A stretch of 64,000 nucleotides of DNA from Medicago truncatula (lineage: Eukaryota > Streptophyta > Magnoliopsida > Fabales > Fabaceae). A model generated the notes under the pieces. It made no database searches, had not been told where the DNA came from, and saw only the letters and a list, made by a program, of their open reading frames with translations. Location of the stretch: contig NC_053042.1 of assembly GCF_003473485.1 (NCBI RefSeq), forward strand, positions 2,182,501 to 2,246,500, given 5' to 3'. Below, one piece after another: positions 37,497-48,109 of the stretch. Position 1 is the first letter of the stretch, and each line of letters starts with the position of its first letter. The translations under genes and the position numbers were made by a program.

Positions 37497-38115
37497 ATCA
37501 AAAGTGAATCGGTTGTTGTTATTGAAGCTATTGATTCTTTGCTTGATCTTACAGGTTAAAGGAAGACAGGTTCTGAGAATGGAAAAGAAGGAATCACAAG
37601 CAGAAAATGCAACAAAAAACAATAAAATGAGTCAGATAACACTTCCAGGATTGTTGAATTTCATTGATGGGATTTGGTCAGCTAGTACTGGTGAGAGGTT
37701 AATTATATTCACTACTAACTATGCGGAGAAACTTGATCATGCTTTAATTTGTCGAGGAAGAATGGACATGCTTATCGAATTGCCTTATTGTTGTTTTGAT
37801 GGATTCAAAATGTTGGCAACGAAGTATCTGAGTCTTGAATCTCATTTTTTGTTCGACAAGATTGCATGCTTGTTGGTAGAGACTAATATGACACCAGCTG
37901 ATGTTGCTGAAAATTTGATGCCAAAGGTAGATAATGAAGATGTTGCGACTCCATTGTTGAGGTTGATTCAAGCACTTAGAAGCATTGAGGAAGAGGCTGA
38001 GAAAGAAGAAGGAACTAGTGCAAAGCAAGAGTCAGATGGAGAGGATTCATCAGCGGAGAAGAAAGAAGATGCTGAGATGGTCACTTCATCGATGCTAAGA
38101 TTAGAGTCGTATTAA
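37497..38115 (+). pseudogene. BCS1-type AAA-ATPase fragment (HSR4-like), broken
   Basis: C-terminal half of a plant BCS1-like AAA-ATPase. At 37509-37556 one frame reads SVVVIEAIDSLLDLTG, the Walker B region, where the usual second acidic residue (ED) is Ala, and it stops at TAA 37557-37559. The rest continues in another frame from about 37560 to the stop at 38113-38115: LPGLLNFIDGIWSA, FTTNYAEKLDHALICRGRMD (the usual RPGRMD is CRGRMD), then the acidic C-terminal tail. The N-terminal domain and Walker A are not recognisable upstream. An intact relative would be about 450-520 residues and is linked to outer mitochondrial membrane or ER functions and stress responses. Stop, frameshift and truncation together make this a pseudogene. 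Confidence 0.85.
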
Positions 38116-39231
38116 AACATTAGTATGAATATCTATTTCCATGCTTACATTACATTCTTATTTTAGATTATTATAGTTAGATTAATATTCTTAATTTGAG
38201 ACATTGTTATGCTGAATTACAATCTCAATAGTCAATATCTGTACATCAGGCATTATAGTAGAGTAGGTTGAATATTTAGTATTAAGACATGGACAAGAAT
38301 GTTAGAATTATGAAGAAGAATTTTAGTTTGTAATGCAAGTTTTAATGTGTGAGCTTTTGTATATTTGTTACCTAGTACTAAAAAATGTATGTTCTTGTGC
38401 AAGTCATTAAATTAGTAATGTCATCACTCATTGTTGGCTTCATTGATGTGAAGTGGTGGATGTATAATGTTTCGTTTTCTGCAGAATTTTGACTTCATTA
38501 TTGCCTAGGTGATGCAGAACTTTGGCCTCGTTGTTGGCCTTTAATTTTGATCATGTTTGTTGGATGATGCTGAGGATAAGAAGGACCGGTACTTAAGAAT
38601 GTTCATTTAATTTTCATTGGTGACACTTTTGGGAGGTAGAAGCTCATGGTCATTCTTATCTATGCAGCTGATACAAAGACCTGATCGATGTCAGTTCTAC
38701 AAACCAAGGAAAATGAATGAGTTGAGTTTTGAGGCGCACATATTCATCTTCTCTTGTTTGTGCCGAATCAACACCAACCAAATCACTGTCTAATTTGTGA
38801 GGACGAGGTTGTGCGGACACGAAGGACCGTGAGCTTCTACTTTTGGAAAACAGCGTCTATTGTCGTTGGAGTTTCAAAAATTCTCAAACATCGCTTTAGT
38901 AAACATCCATTAAAACTAATGAAAGACCTACATATTTAATTGAATATCCTTCAGTACATGAAAACAAGTATAGAACCTTCAAAATTGTGATGCTAATTTT
39001 GGAAAAAGAAAAGTAAACGGATAAATGTTGTTCATTTAAGGGACTAAATTGACCGACTTTTACAATTTCAAGTAAAATGTCGATTCGTGCATTTGATATT
39101 CATCAGCAAAAATTAATTGCCATAATCTTAATTGTCAAATTAAACTGCCCAGGGAATCGCCTTATTAGTGTAACAATTGCATTGATGGTGAAGCAATTAT
39201 TCATCAACAAAAACTATACTAACACATACAA
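38116..39231. other. Spacer, no gene seen
   Basis: Downstream of the BCS1 relic and of the monooxygenase stop. Around 39010-39075 there is a phrase (GGACTAAATTGACCGACTTTTACAATTTCA) of dispersed-repeat character similar to parts of 24669-25173. Confidence 0.45.
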
Positions 39232-42097
39232 TCAAATTGAAGATGTAACAGAAGCAAATGACAAAGGAGCATCATTGAAAAAAGGTGTGTTCGTTAGTAT
39301 AATCTCCTGACACTCCTCTTGCCTTGCTGACTTGGGATCAAAAGGATCTCTATCGGGGAGCACCAGACCTTGTTTTATGCGACCAAGACGCCTTGCATGA
39401 AGAACTTGCTTGGAAGTAACTGGTAGTCTAGTGAGCTGATACTCTTCCAAAGCCGATTCAAGCATTTCTGTTCCCCATTTCTCTATGCATTTGCCTAACA
39501 CCGCTGCATCTAATATTGTCATATTTGTGCTTCTAAGGTAGTGAGGTGTAGTAGGGTGAGCTGCTTCCCCTACCAATACCACATTGTCCCAGAATATCTT
39601 CTCTAAGGGGTCACTATCATATATGAAATTTAAGAAAGGTTCCTTGGTTTCTTTCATGACCTTCGCTAACTCAGGAATCCATATTTTTTCTGCTTCTTGG
39701 TGCATCTTCTGGATCATGTCACTAGTTACTTTTGTCGTCACCGAGGTTCCCTGAAGAATTTTGAAACCAAAAATTACAATACAATCAACACTAGCTTATC
39801 TGGAAGCATGAATATCAATGTCATCAATCACCGAAATACTGGTATATTAAAACTCGGCTACACTTCGCAGAACAAACAATAGTGCAGTTTGTTAAAATTC
39901 CACTACACTATAGTGCTGCTATAGCCTCTATTTGATGACACAGTTGAATATCAAAATAATTGAGATACACTGATATGGCAATAAAAGGAAGCATGAAAAC
40001 TATAGATTTCGGAACAAAATAGGGAGTAGGCCTGTTTGATTTAAAGAAATGTTCTCTCTTTTCTGCTTTTACTTTCAATTGTAAAATTGTTCCGTGTCTT
40101 CTCTTTGTTTTCTATAGAAATATTTGAAAACGGGAAAGGGCGGCTTAGTGTACAAGGCTCCCACCAGATGGAGTCTGGGGATGGTGAGTGTACGCAACCT
40201 TACATCCGCAAGCAAACTAAGCAAAACAATGAGAAAATTTGTTGTTAAAATTAAAAATCGAAAATAAAAACAGAAAACATATTTTGAAACTAAAGAGGCC
40301 TGAAACTAGAAAGCTTTTCCAATATCGTAACTAGGAACATAATTTAAAGACCTGTTTTGAATTGAAACATGTTTTGAAGAGCAACATGACAGCAAAATCC
40401 ATTTAAGCAAATGAGGATGGTATTTATAAATTATGATAACTGTTATTAGGAGATTTGGATTTGAGGAACAATCTTACCTTCACTTCAGGCTCTGGCTGAT
40501 TCACATACCAAATCCAATTGAGTTTTTTATTCGGAAGCTCATATAACACACTGTGTGTACCCGAGGCCAAGTCAAAGTACAAGCATTTTCCTAAATCAGG
40601 GTATGCCTTCTTGATACCTTTGATGGTTTCTGAATTCTCAATTTCTGAAAAATCAAGAACCCCTCTCCAAGCACAATAGCCTGAATACCTGTAAGACATA
40701 ATTGACCTTAGAGAGCATTCTCCATATAGCCTGAGTACCTGATTACCTTTGATGCACTATCAGTTAGTGTTGTCAAATTGGCGGATACAGCGGCCCTATA
40801 TCACTATAGCATAACATAAGTTTAACAAACTTCTGTTGTTCCGCTATACACAATTTAGTACAAAGTGTTGTCAAATATCAGCTTTTGCAGCCCTACAGCC
40901 CTATAATGTAGCATAATTTGAATAAACTGCCATGTTCTGCTCTTCGCGATTAACAATGCTGCTATTAGGGTAAGATTGTATGACTTTTAAGATAGATAAG
41001 ATTGTAATCAAATATTTTTAGTGATCAAACGGATATGATTGACTGGCAGTGTAAAACGTGTATCAATTAAATCCATGTAAGAAAAGGGAAAGTTAAATTC
41101 AGTTCAAATACAGACCTTAGTTTAAAATCAGGGAGATATTTCCGGCGGATTGAAGAGAGACAACCATCTGCAGCAACAAGCAAATCTCCTACAATCTCAA
41201 TAACCTCTCCAGTTTTCACAACTTTAGCCTTTACTATGACAGGACCCTTTTCATTTGCAACATGGAAAGAAAGAAAAATATGACCCCATAAAAATATTTG
41301 TGGTGGAAGTGATTCATAGAGAACACCATGAAGATCACCCCAATGTGCTGCTCTGAAGTTTAAACTTTCATCTCTTGTCAATGTCCTATTAACCTTCTTC
41401 TCACTATCAGTTACCAGGTTCTGTTCAAGATTAAAAAAAGATACAAAAACAAATAACACTTTCGTTAAGTTTAATTTTCACGCATTGTCATTGTTAAACC
41501 TTTTACACTGTCAACCCAACACAACCAATCATGTATGTTACTTTAGTAGTGATTATGATAAAAATCAAATTATTCTAATGATTTGACTGTTATGATTGAT
41601 TGAAAATGTAAAAGTTCTTTACACTGACGAAGTATATGATTAAATCCTTGTCTCGTTCTTTACACCGTAGATTTATGATCAATCATTTTACAATTGTCCT
41701 ACATGAGATTGGAACTCTATCAGTTAAAGTTATAAAGTCGAGCTCGTACCACTAAACAAACACTTCATTGACAAATGAGATAATTGATATTAATATAGTA
41801 ACATTAAGCAAATAAAATAAAGATAAAGAGATGGTGGAAATAGACCTGATCAATAGTTAGTGGATGAGTGGTGTTGTGTAGGAATTGTGGTGGTTTTGAA
41901 ATCCAAGATTGAATGATTTGTTGAGAGAGGGAGTTGAGTCCAAGACCTGCACCAGTAGGACTTCCAGTTGGAGGTGAGGTGGTTTTTTCAAGGACAAGGA
42001 CATCCCAACCAGCTAAGATAAGGGCATGTGCACTTGATATCCCTCCTATGCTACCTCCAACAATCACTGCCTTTGGTTTTCTTCCTTCTCCAACCAT
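39232..42097 (-). CDS. FAD-dependent monooxygenase (aromatic hydroxylase fold), intact
   Basis: Four exons, 42097-41846, 41420-41116, 40688-40478, 39750-39232, giving 428 aa with consistent phase. Class A flavoprotein monooxygenase of the p-hydroxybenzoate hydroxylase/UbiH fold: N-terminal dinucleotide motif AVIVGGSIGGISSA with the acidic end of the second strand (VLVLEK, about residue 37), DG motif LLVAADGCLSSIRRKY, and the third FAD motif as VVLVGEAAHPTTPH. The canonical form is GD-AAHP; here Asp is Glu and the following G-x-G is replaced by YLRSTN. Such enzymes use NAD(P)H and oxygen to hydroxylate or epoxidise small molecules; the substrate cannot be inferred. No transit peptide is evident. 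Introns 2 and 3 carry MITE and SINE remnants. Head-to-head with a pseudogene paralogue at 43826. Confidence 0.9.
39885..39940. repeat. CTATAGC-type MITE remnant in monooxygenase intron 3
   Basis: TTGTTAAAATTCCACTACACTATAGTGCTGCTATAGCC, similar to the cores at 26040-26100 and 40770-40960. Confidence 0.4.
40132..40215 (-). mobile_element. Au-type SINE fragment in monooxygenase intron 3
   Basis: GGGCGGCTTAGTGTACAAGG, CTCCCACCA-ATGGAGTCTGGGGA and GTGTACGCAACCTTACAT appear in the order seen in the 3' half of Au SINEs, read on the minus strand (TAAGG-TGCGTAC, CCC-GACTCC, AAGCCGCCC). The tRNA-like head is absent, so the copy is truncated. Family name is from memory. Confidence 0.55.
40765..40965. 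repeat. CTATAGC-type MITE pair in monooxygenase intron 2
   Basis: Two adjacent related segments: GTTGTCAAATTGGCGGATACAGCGGCCCTATATCAC and, about 90 bases on, GTTGTCAAATATCAGC-TTTTGCAGCCCTACAGCCCTATAA, each followed by TTTGAA/TTTAAC-AAACT. Reads as a non-autonomous hAT-like family in legumes (inference). Confidence 0.45.
41685..41755 (-). repeat. tRNA-derived SINE-like remnant in monooxygenase intron 1
   Basis: Minus strand: A-box-like TTTAGTGGTACGAG and B-box-like GAGTTCCAATCTC at about 35-base spacing. Similar to the patch at 13765-13857. Confidence 0.35.
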
Positions 42098-43825
42098 CTT
42101 CTCTTCAATTCAATCACCTACTCATCACATTAATACTTATGGTTAGGATTTGGTCAACAATAATAAATTTGACACCTGGTGTCATGATTTTCTCCCATAT
42201 ATATATGCTCAATAATAATAAATCAAATATATTCAAATATTAAATTTTTTTTAGGTAATTCCTATTATTTTACTTTATTTTTTAAGCGAAATTATTTTTT
42301 TATAAATAAAAAAATTAGATTATTGAATATTTACAAACAGAATTTATGTAAACTTACCAATTGGGGAATTCCAAACACCAATGTCATGAATTTATTTTGA
42401 AAATTTTATAGGAAATAAATCAAATGCTCAAAAAAAAAAAATCAAATGCTCAAAAAAAATAAATCAAATGCATATGTTCCATATGTCTCAAACACAGAAC
42501 ATGATTGAAGAGTTGATGTATCAGCCTCTCAAATTGTTTAAAACCCCCTCTGATTTATTAGGTCGTAACTCCCGATCACATAAATCTAGCTGACGTTACG
42601 ACCCGATCATTGTTTTTCTTACGAGGACGTAACTTTTAATTGACTTATTTTTTAGGGTTGGGCAATTTATGGAACATATAGAGCAATCACCTTTAGCAAT
42701 GGAGTTGCCAAAATCCAACAATTGGAAAGACTTTTTTTTAATACTAAAAACGGGAAAGGTTGGAAAAGGAAGAAATATTCCCTTTGATACATATAGGCCA
42801 AGAAATTATAACCAAAAATATATAGGCCAAGAAACATTCCTGCAATGAAACTACAAATCTATCATAAATGATCACATGAAGAGTAGAAAAATAGAGCAAA
42901 TCTGGACTCAAATTTCTTTGCTATGTTTCGTAAAATGTTGTGCTCTTTTAAAAAAAATTGAGTTACCATCTAGTTCCCGTAGGAAGGAGGTCCTGATAAT
43001 TCAGATTTCAGCCAAAGATAAATAAAGTGTAATCTTGTTTCATCCATGAATCGAAATGCTTTTATAATTGTTTTGGTGTTGCGGTTACGTGACTTTACTT
43101 CAAGGCTCAAGCGCAAATATTACATTAATTTGCTAATTTTGACTATTATTTTTTATCTTTACCATCCTTTTTATCAATGAGAAGGAGATTAGTAATCTGA
43201 AGTTTGATCGGGAGGTATGTAAAGTTTAATCAAAGATTGTCTTAGCTGTGATTGAGTTCCAACTTCCATAACCATCCATCCTTAATTTGAGTTCATTAAC
43301 CATTTAAGTTCATTAGCTAATTTTTGTTATGGTTTTTATAAAATCTTTTTCGTTGATTTTAATAACTCCAAATTTCATAAGTATTGTTTATCATCACCGT
43401 TGTATAAGTAATTTTAGTTTTGGTATATGTGATTTTTTTTCTTCAATGCACTAAAATTTTACATCACTATTTTTTGTCTTTTTAACACTCATTTCTGAAT
43501 AGAATTCATTCGAGGTCAAGAGAATGCTAACTTGTTAACATGACATCATACATATTATAATGTGTCACCCTAGTTGAAAAAAAAAAAAAAAACAATACTT
43601 TTAATTTTTGAATGGATAAAAACCAAGAAAAATATTTCTTAAAGAACAAAACCAAAGTTTGTTCATTTTAAAAAACATATTTAACCATGTACTTATAATA
43701 TCATTTTTTCAAAAAATAATTGAGTCTAAAGCAAATTAATTAAAGTTAATCATTGACCTTTGTATAATATATGGGATATATAATATGACCAATATGTCTG
43801 CAATAACCAGGTGAATGAAGAGCAA
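42098..43825. other. Intergenic region between divergent monooxygenases
   Basis: Shared upstream region of the head-to-head pair. A TATA-like run (CATATATATATG, 42196-42207) lies about 100 bases before the minus-strand ATG at 42097. No extended inverted similarity between the two upstream flanks was visible beyond the first exons. The rest is AT rich with A runs near 42429 and 43578. Confidence 0.4.
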
Positions 43826-46133
43826 ATGGATAGAGAAGGAAGAAAACCAAAAGCAGTGATTGTTGGGGGTAGCATAGCTGGTATATCAAGTGCAAATGCT
43901 CTTACTTTAGCAGGTTGGGATGTTATTGTTCTTGAAAAAACCATTTCACCTCCAACTGGAAATCCCACTGGTGCAGGTCTTGCTCTCAACCCTCTCTCTC
44001 AAAAAATCATTCACTCTTGGATCTCACATCCTCAGCTCATACAAAACATCACTGTGCCACTAACCTTTGATCAGGTCAATATCTACTACTCCCTTCGGTA
44101 TCAAAATATAAGCAAAAAAACTCAAACAAAATTGTAGTCTTTCTCAGGTTAAAAATGAAAGAATTAAAGTGTTATTTGTTCTCTTTTTAATCTTGAATAG
44201 AACCAGGTTACTGATAGTGAGAAGAAGGTGAATTGGACATTGATAAGAGATGAGAGTTTCAACTTGACAGCAGTACATTAGGCTGATCTTCATGTTGTTC
44301 TCTATGATGCATTGCCACCACAAGTATTTTTATGGGGTCATCATTTTGTCTCTTTCCATGTTGCAAATGAAAAGGGAACTTCTGTCATTGTAAAGGCTAT
44401 AGTTCTTCAAACTGGAGAGATCATTGAGATTGTAGGGGATTTGCTTGTTGCAGCAGATGGTTGTCTCTCTTCAATCCGCCAAAAGTATCGTCCTGATTTA
44501 AAACTGAGGTTTGTATCTTAGAATGATGGTGAGATTAACTTTCTCTTTTCTTCTATATAAAGAATGTCCTCTAAGGGTCAAGCATATATTCAGGCTATTG
44601 TGCTTGGAGAGGGGTTCTTGATTACTCGAAAATTGAGAATTCAGAAATCATCGTGGCTATCAAAAAGGCATATCCTGATTTAGGAAAATGCTTGTACTTT
44701 GACTTGGCTTTAGGTACTCACAGTGTGTTATGAGATTCAGAACAAAAAGCTCAATTGGCTTTGGTATGTGAATCAGCTAGAGCCTTTAGTAAAGGTAACA
44801 TTGTTCAACAAATCCTATCTCCTAACCAGATATCTGTATCTTTATTGATCATAATTCTCACTGTTTTTCAATTAAGTTTTTCTGTCATAATGATCCTCAA
44901 ATCAGAACTGTTGATTTAAAGCTATTATGTTGTGGTAGGAACTATGAAGTACTTACACACACAAACACAACACTTACCATTACATTTTAACACTGATAAT
45001 CATTTGATAAGTTAAAAGTGATTGAATGTAACCGCGTGTGTTAGTGTCACAGGAGTGTAAGACACAGACGCGTGTCGGTCACTAGAATCGTGCCTTCGAT
45101 CTAAGTGCTGGTGCTATAAAGGATAGGAATCTGATTTATATATAACAGCAGTGCTCTTTTATTTTTTCTTGTCAGCAACAAATCTGGGTCCATTTCAAAT
45201 AGTCTGTGGATTACATTCCTAGTCAGGTTATCGGAGAAGCTGTCTAGCATAATCGTCATTTTTTTAATAGGAAAAATTGTATTAATATGAACTAATCAAA
45301 GCATAAGTTATGCTAGGATTAAGAAAAAAAAAGCCTACAGCAGAAACAATGTTTAGTTTAATTTCACTCCAGCAGTCTTACACAGAAAGAGTATCTGAAT
45401 TTTCAACATACTGCTGCCGCACACTATACAAACTAAAGCAATTCAAAACCAGTTTCTGTTTACGGCCCTATACAATCCATTTTGACCCTATATCTGCAGA
45501 TTTCATGCTTCCTTCTTTTGCCACGTCAGCTTCTATTGATTGTATTTTGATATTTTGCGTAGTCATTTTTCCTTTTGTTGATTGTACTTGATATTCAAGG
45601 GAAAAACTTTTTAGGGAACCTCAGTGACAATGAAAGTAACTAGTGACATGATCCACAAGATGCACCAAGAAGCAGAAAAAGTATGGATTCATGAGTTGGT
45701 AAAGGTTATAAAAGAAACAAACGAGCCCTTCTTAAACTTGATATATGATAGTGATCCCTTGGAGAAGATTTTTTGGGACAATGTGGTATTGGTTGGGGAT
45801 GCAGCTCACCCTATTACTCCTCACTGCATTGGAAGCACAAACATGTCAATATTAGATGCAGCAGTGTTAGGCAAATGCTTAGAGAAGTGGGGACCAGAAA
45901 AGGTTGAATCAGCTTTGGAAGAGTATCAGTTCATTAGGCTGCCAGTTACTTCCAACCAAGTTCTTTATGCAAGGTGTCTTGGTCGCTTAAAACAAGGACT
46001 GGTCCTTCCTGATAGACATCCTTTGGACCCCAAGTTAGCAAATCCAGAGGATTACCAGGATCTTCTCCTGAGGAACACTCCTTTTTTCTATGACGTTCCT
46101 TCGTTATTTGCTTTGATTCTATCCTCTATTTGA
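43826..46133 (+). pseudogene. FAD-dependent monooxygenase paralogue, disrupted
   Basis: Inverted duplicate of the 39232-42097 gene with the same four-exon plan: 43826-44074, 44201-44508, about 44587-44794, 45615-46133. Three lesions are visible. In exon 2 the Trp codon of the AAHWGDLH block is TAG (44279-44281). The exon 3 acceptor lacks the AG seen in the paralogue. In exon 3 two bases are missing after the codons for HSVL, which brings in TGA at 44731-44733. Exon 1 (dinucleotide motif AVIVGGSIAGISSA) and exon 4 are fully open, and exon 4 keeps the canonical VGDAAHPITPHCIGSTN motif that the intact copy has altered. The pseudogene call is firm; a truncated N-terminal product cannot be excluded. 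Confidence 0.88.
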
Positions 46134-48109
46134 TTTTATGTGATAGTGAAATTTTTATTAGTGTGAAGAAAATGAATTTCTTATTTAACACAACTATTTG
46201 TACACTAACATGGAAATTAGCATAGCTAGCTATTTGATCAATGAAAATTCTATCCTCTAGGCAATACTATGTACTTCAAAAATAAATAAATTGCATTCAA
46301 ATGTATGCTCAATTTCAAGCTAAATAAGGGCCAACTTGTTCTTTGTATTCCCTGTAGAAGATGTGGAGGCAAGAATTTTGGTTCCCTACTTGCAAGAAGT
46401 GAACTGTACCTTGATCGTCGAAGCAATCATTTCAATAGATGGGTTCTCAGATGGGCCGAGGCAAAGGCTGAAAAATGAAAGGTCTTCCATTGAGATTGCT
46501 TGTGGTTGACAGAGAGAAGAAGGACCTTTGGGTCTACAAAGAAGATGAAAGGAAGAAAGGAAGGTGTATCAACCAGCAAACAATAGAAGCAGTAGATACG
46601 CCATTTAACCAATTAAATGTTAATGTAAAAAAATGTGTTGCCTCCATTTTTAAAAGATTAAAAAGGAGCTTTATGTGCTACATAGCTTTAAAATATTAAA
46701 GAGGAGGTTTATGTGCTACATAGCAATGAACAAAACAAAATTTATAAACCCAAAGCAGCTTACTTGCAAATATTGAGATTTGATCTGATCTGCTATTATA
46801 CAGTGTGATAGATGAAGATGGAAATTGGTACTACTTGTGAAAACATCATAGATATTAATAATACATATTATTTCAATGGTTTGTAACAAATACCTTCTGC
46901 CAGAAGAATATAGTGGTTGTGTACAGCCTTAGAAAACACATGCCAGAAAAGAAGAATCCATACATTTTCAAATCACACATTCAATGGGAGCATAAATGTT
47001 AAATTAGTAATTTGACAACCAAATTGTCAATGTAAAAACTTGTTAAATTATCAGAATTGGTTATTAAATAAAATATCAGAGAAATATTTTATAAAAAATT
47101 TATGCCTCGACTCACAGTGAGTTTGCAAGCCTGCACCTGCTGTGCATGCTCACGCTGTAGAAGCTTAACTGGACTAATAATTTCAGAACATTTTTACTGC
47201 AAAGAATAAAAAAGCGAACTGAACAATGATTTGCTAAGATCAGGTTTAGATTAACTTTTACGTTATAGAAGCTTCATAGGTAAAATGAGTTTGTAGTTCT
47301 TTGTTAATGGAAAAGTTGAAAACCTACAACACCATCTTATAACTTAGCCTTCAAAAACATAAGCAGTGATGAACTTCAAAGTCAGAAATCACAACTTTAT
47401 AAAATAGAAAGAAGACAGACAGAAGACAAATGTTGCATTCTAGTAAATAATATTCAAGACAGATAGTGAATTATCTTCATAAAATTATACCTGAAAAACT
47501 AACTGAATTAACTATCTGAATAAAGCCACTGAATTATGAAACAGTAGCTTGACCATAAAACATAGTTACTATCATTTACTGCGTACTAAAAGCAAAAATA
47601 ATTATTATTTGCCATTTGTTAGGAGAATATAATCAAGTGACATTGTTAACCGGTTTTTGGATTGGCCTTACAAAGTTATGATCAATCCATCCAAAATCGA
47701 AAGTACCAACTCAAATGCTGTCGATGGAATACATCCTTCAGTTGTACATTAATAGTGTTGATGGTCTGATGCCATCTTTCTTCATATACAACACGAATTC
47801 TGCAAAAACTTTTATAGAGATCACTGCAATATTATCCATCTTATAGAAACCAATGCTGAAGATATGGAAATTAAAATTAAGATAAACGATGCGAATAAAA
47901 ATGTCACTTATAATACGTCAAGCTGACATAGCCATTAAAATAACCGAAGACATTCATTGAGAAAAGACAACCTCTACATCTCACCTTAGGATACCTATGA
48001 AAAATGGTTATAAAATCTGCAAAGTGAAAGAAAGAAAAGCATTAATTACAGGAGGAAGCTGCAAAACTAATATTTAAAAATAGCACAAGATGGATGCTCA
48101 GCTGCATTC
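46134..48109. other. Spacer and PRP6 3' flank
   Basis: Lies between the monooxygenase pseudogene and the stop of the PRP6/STA1 gene; the part near 47760-48109 probably contains that gene's 3' untranslated region. A 40-codon open stretch at 46358-46478 follows a good acceptor (CCCTGTAG) but matches no family I know. No other exon-like segments. Confidence 0.4.

Noticed and set aside
46358-46478. 40-codon open frame after a good splice acceptor
   Set aside because: No family recognised, no partner exons, and no conservation evidence can be obtained here.
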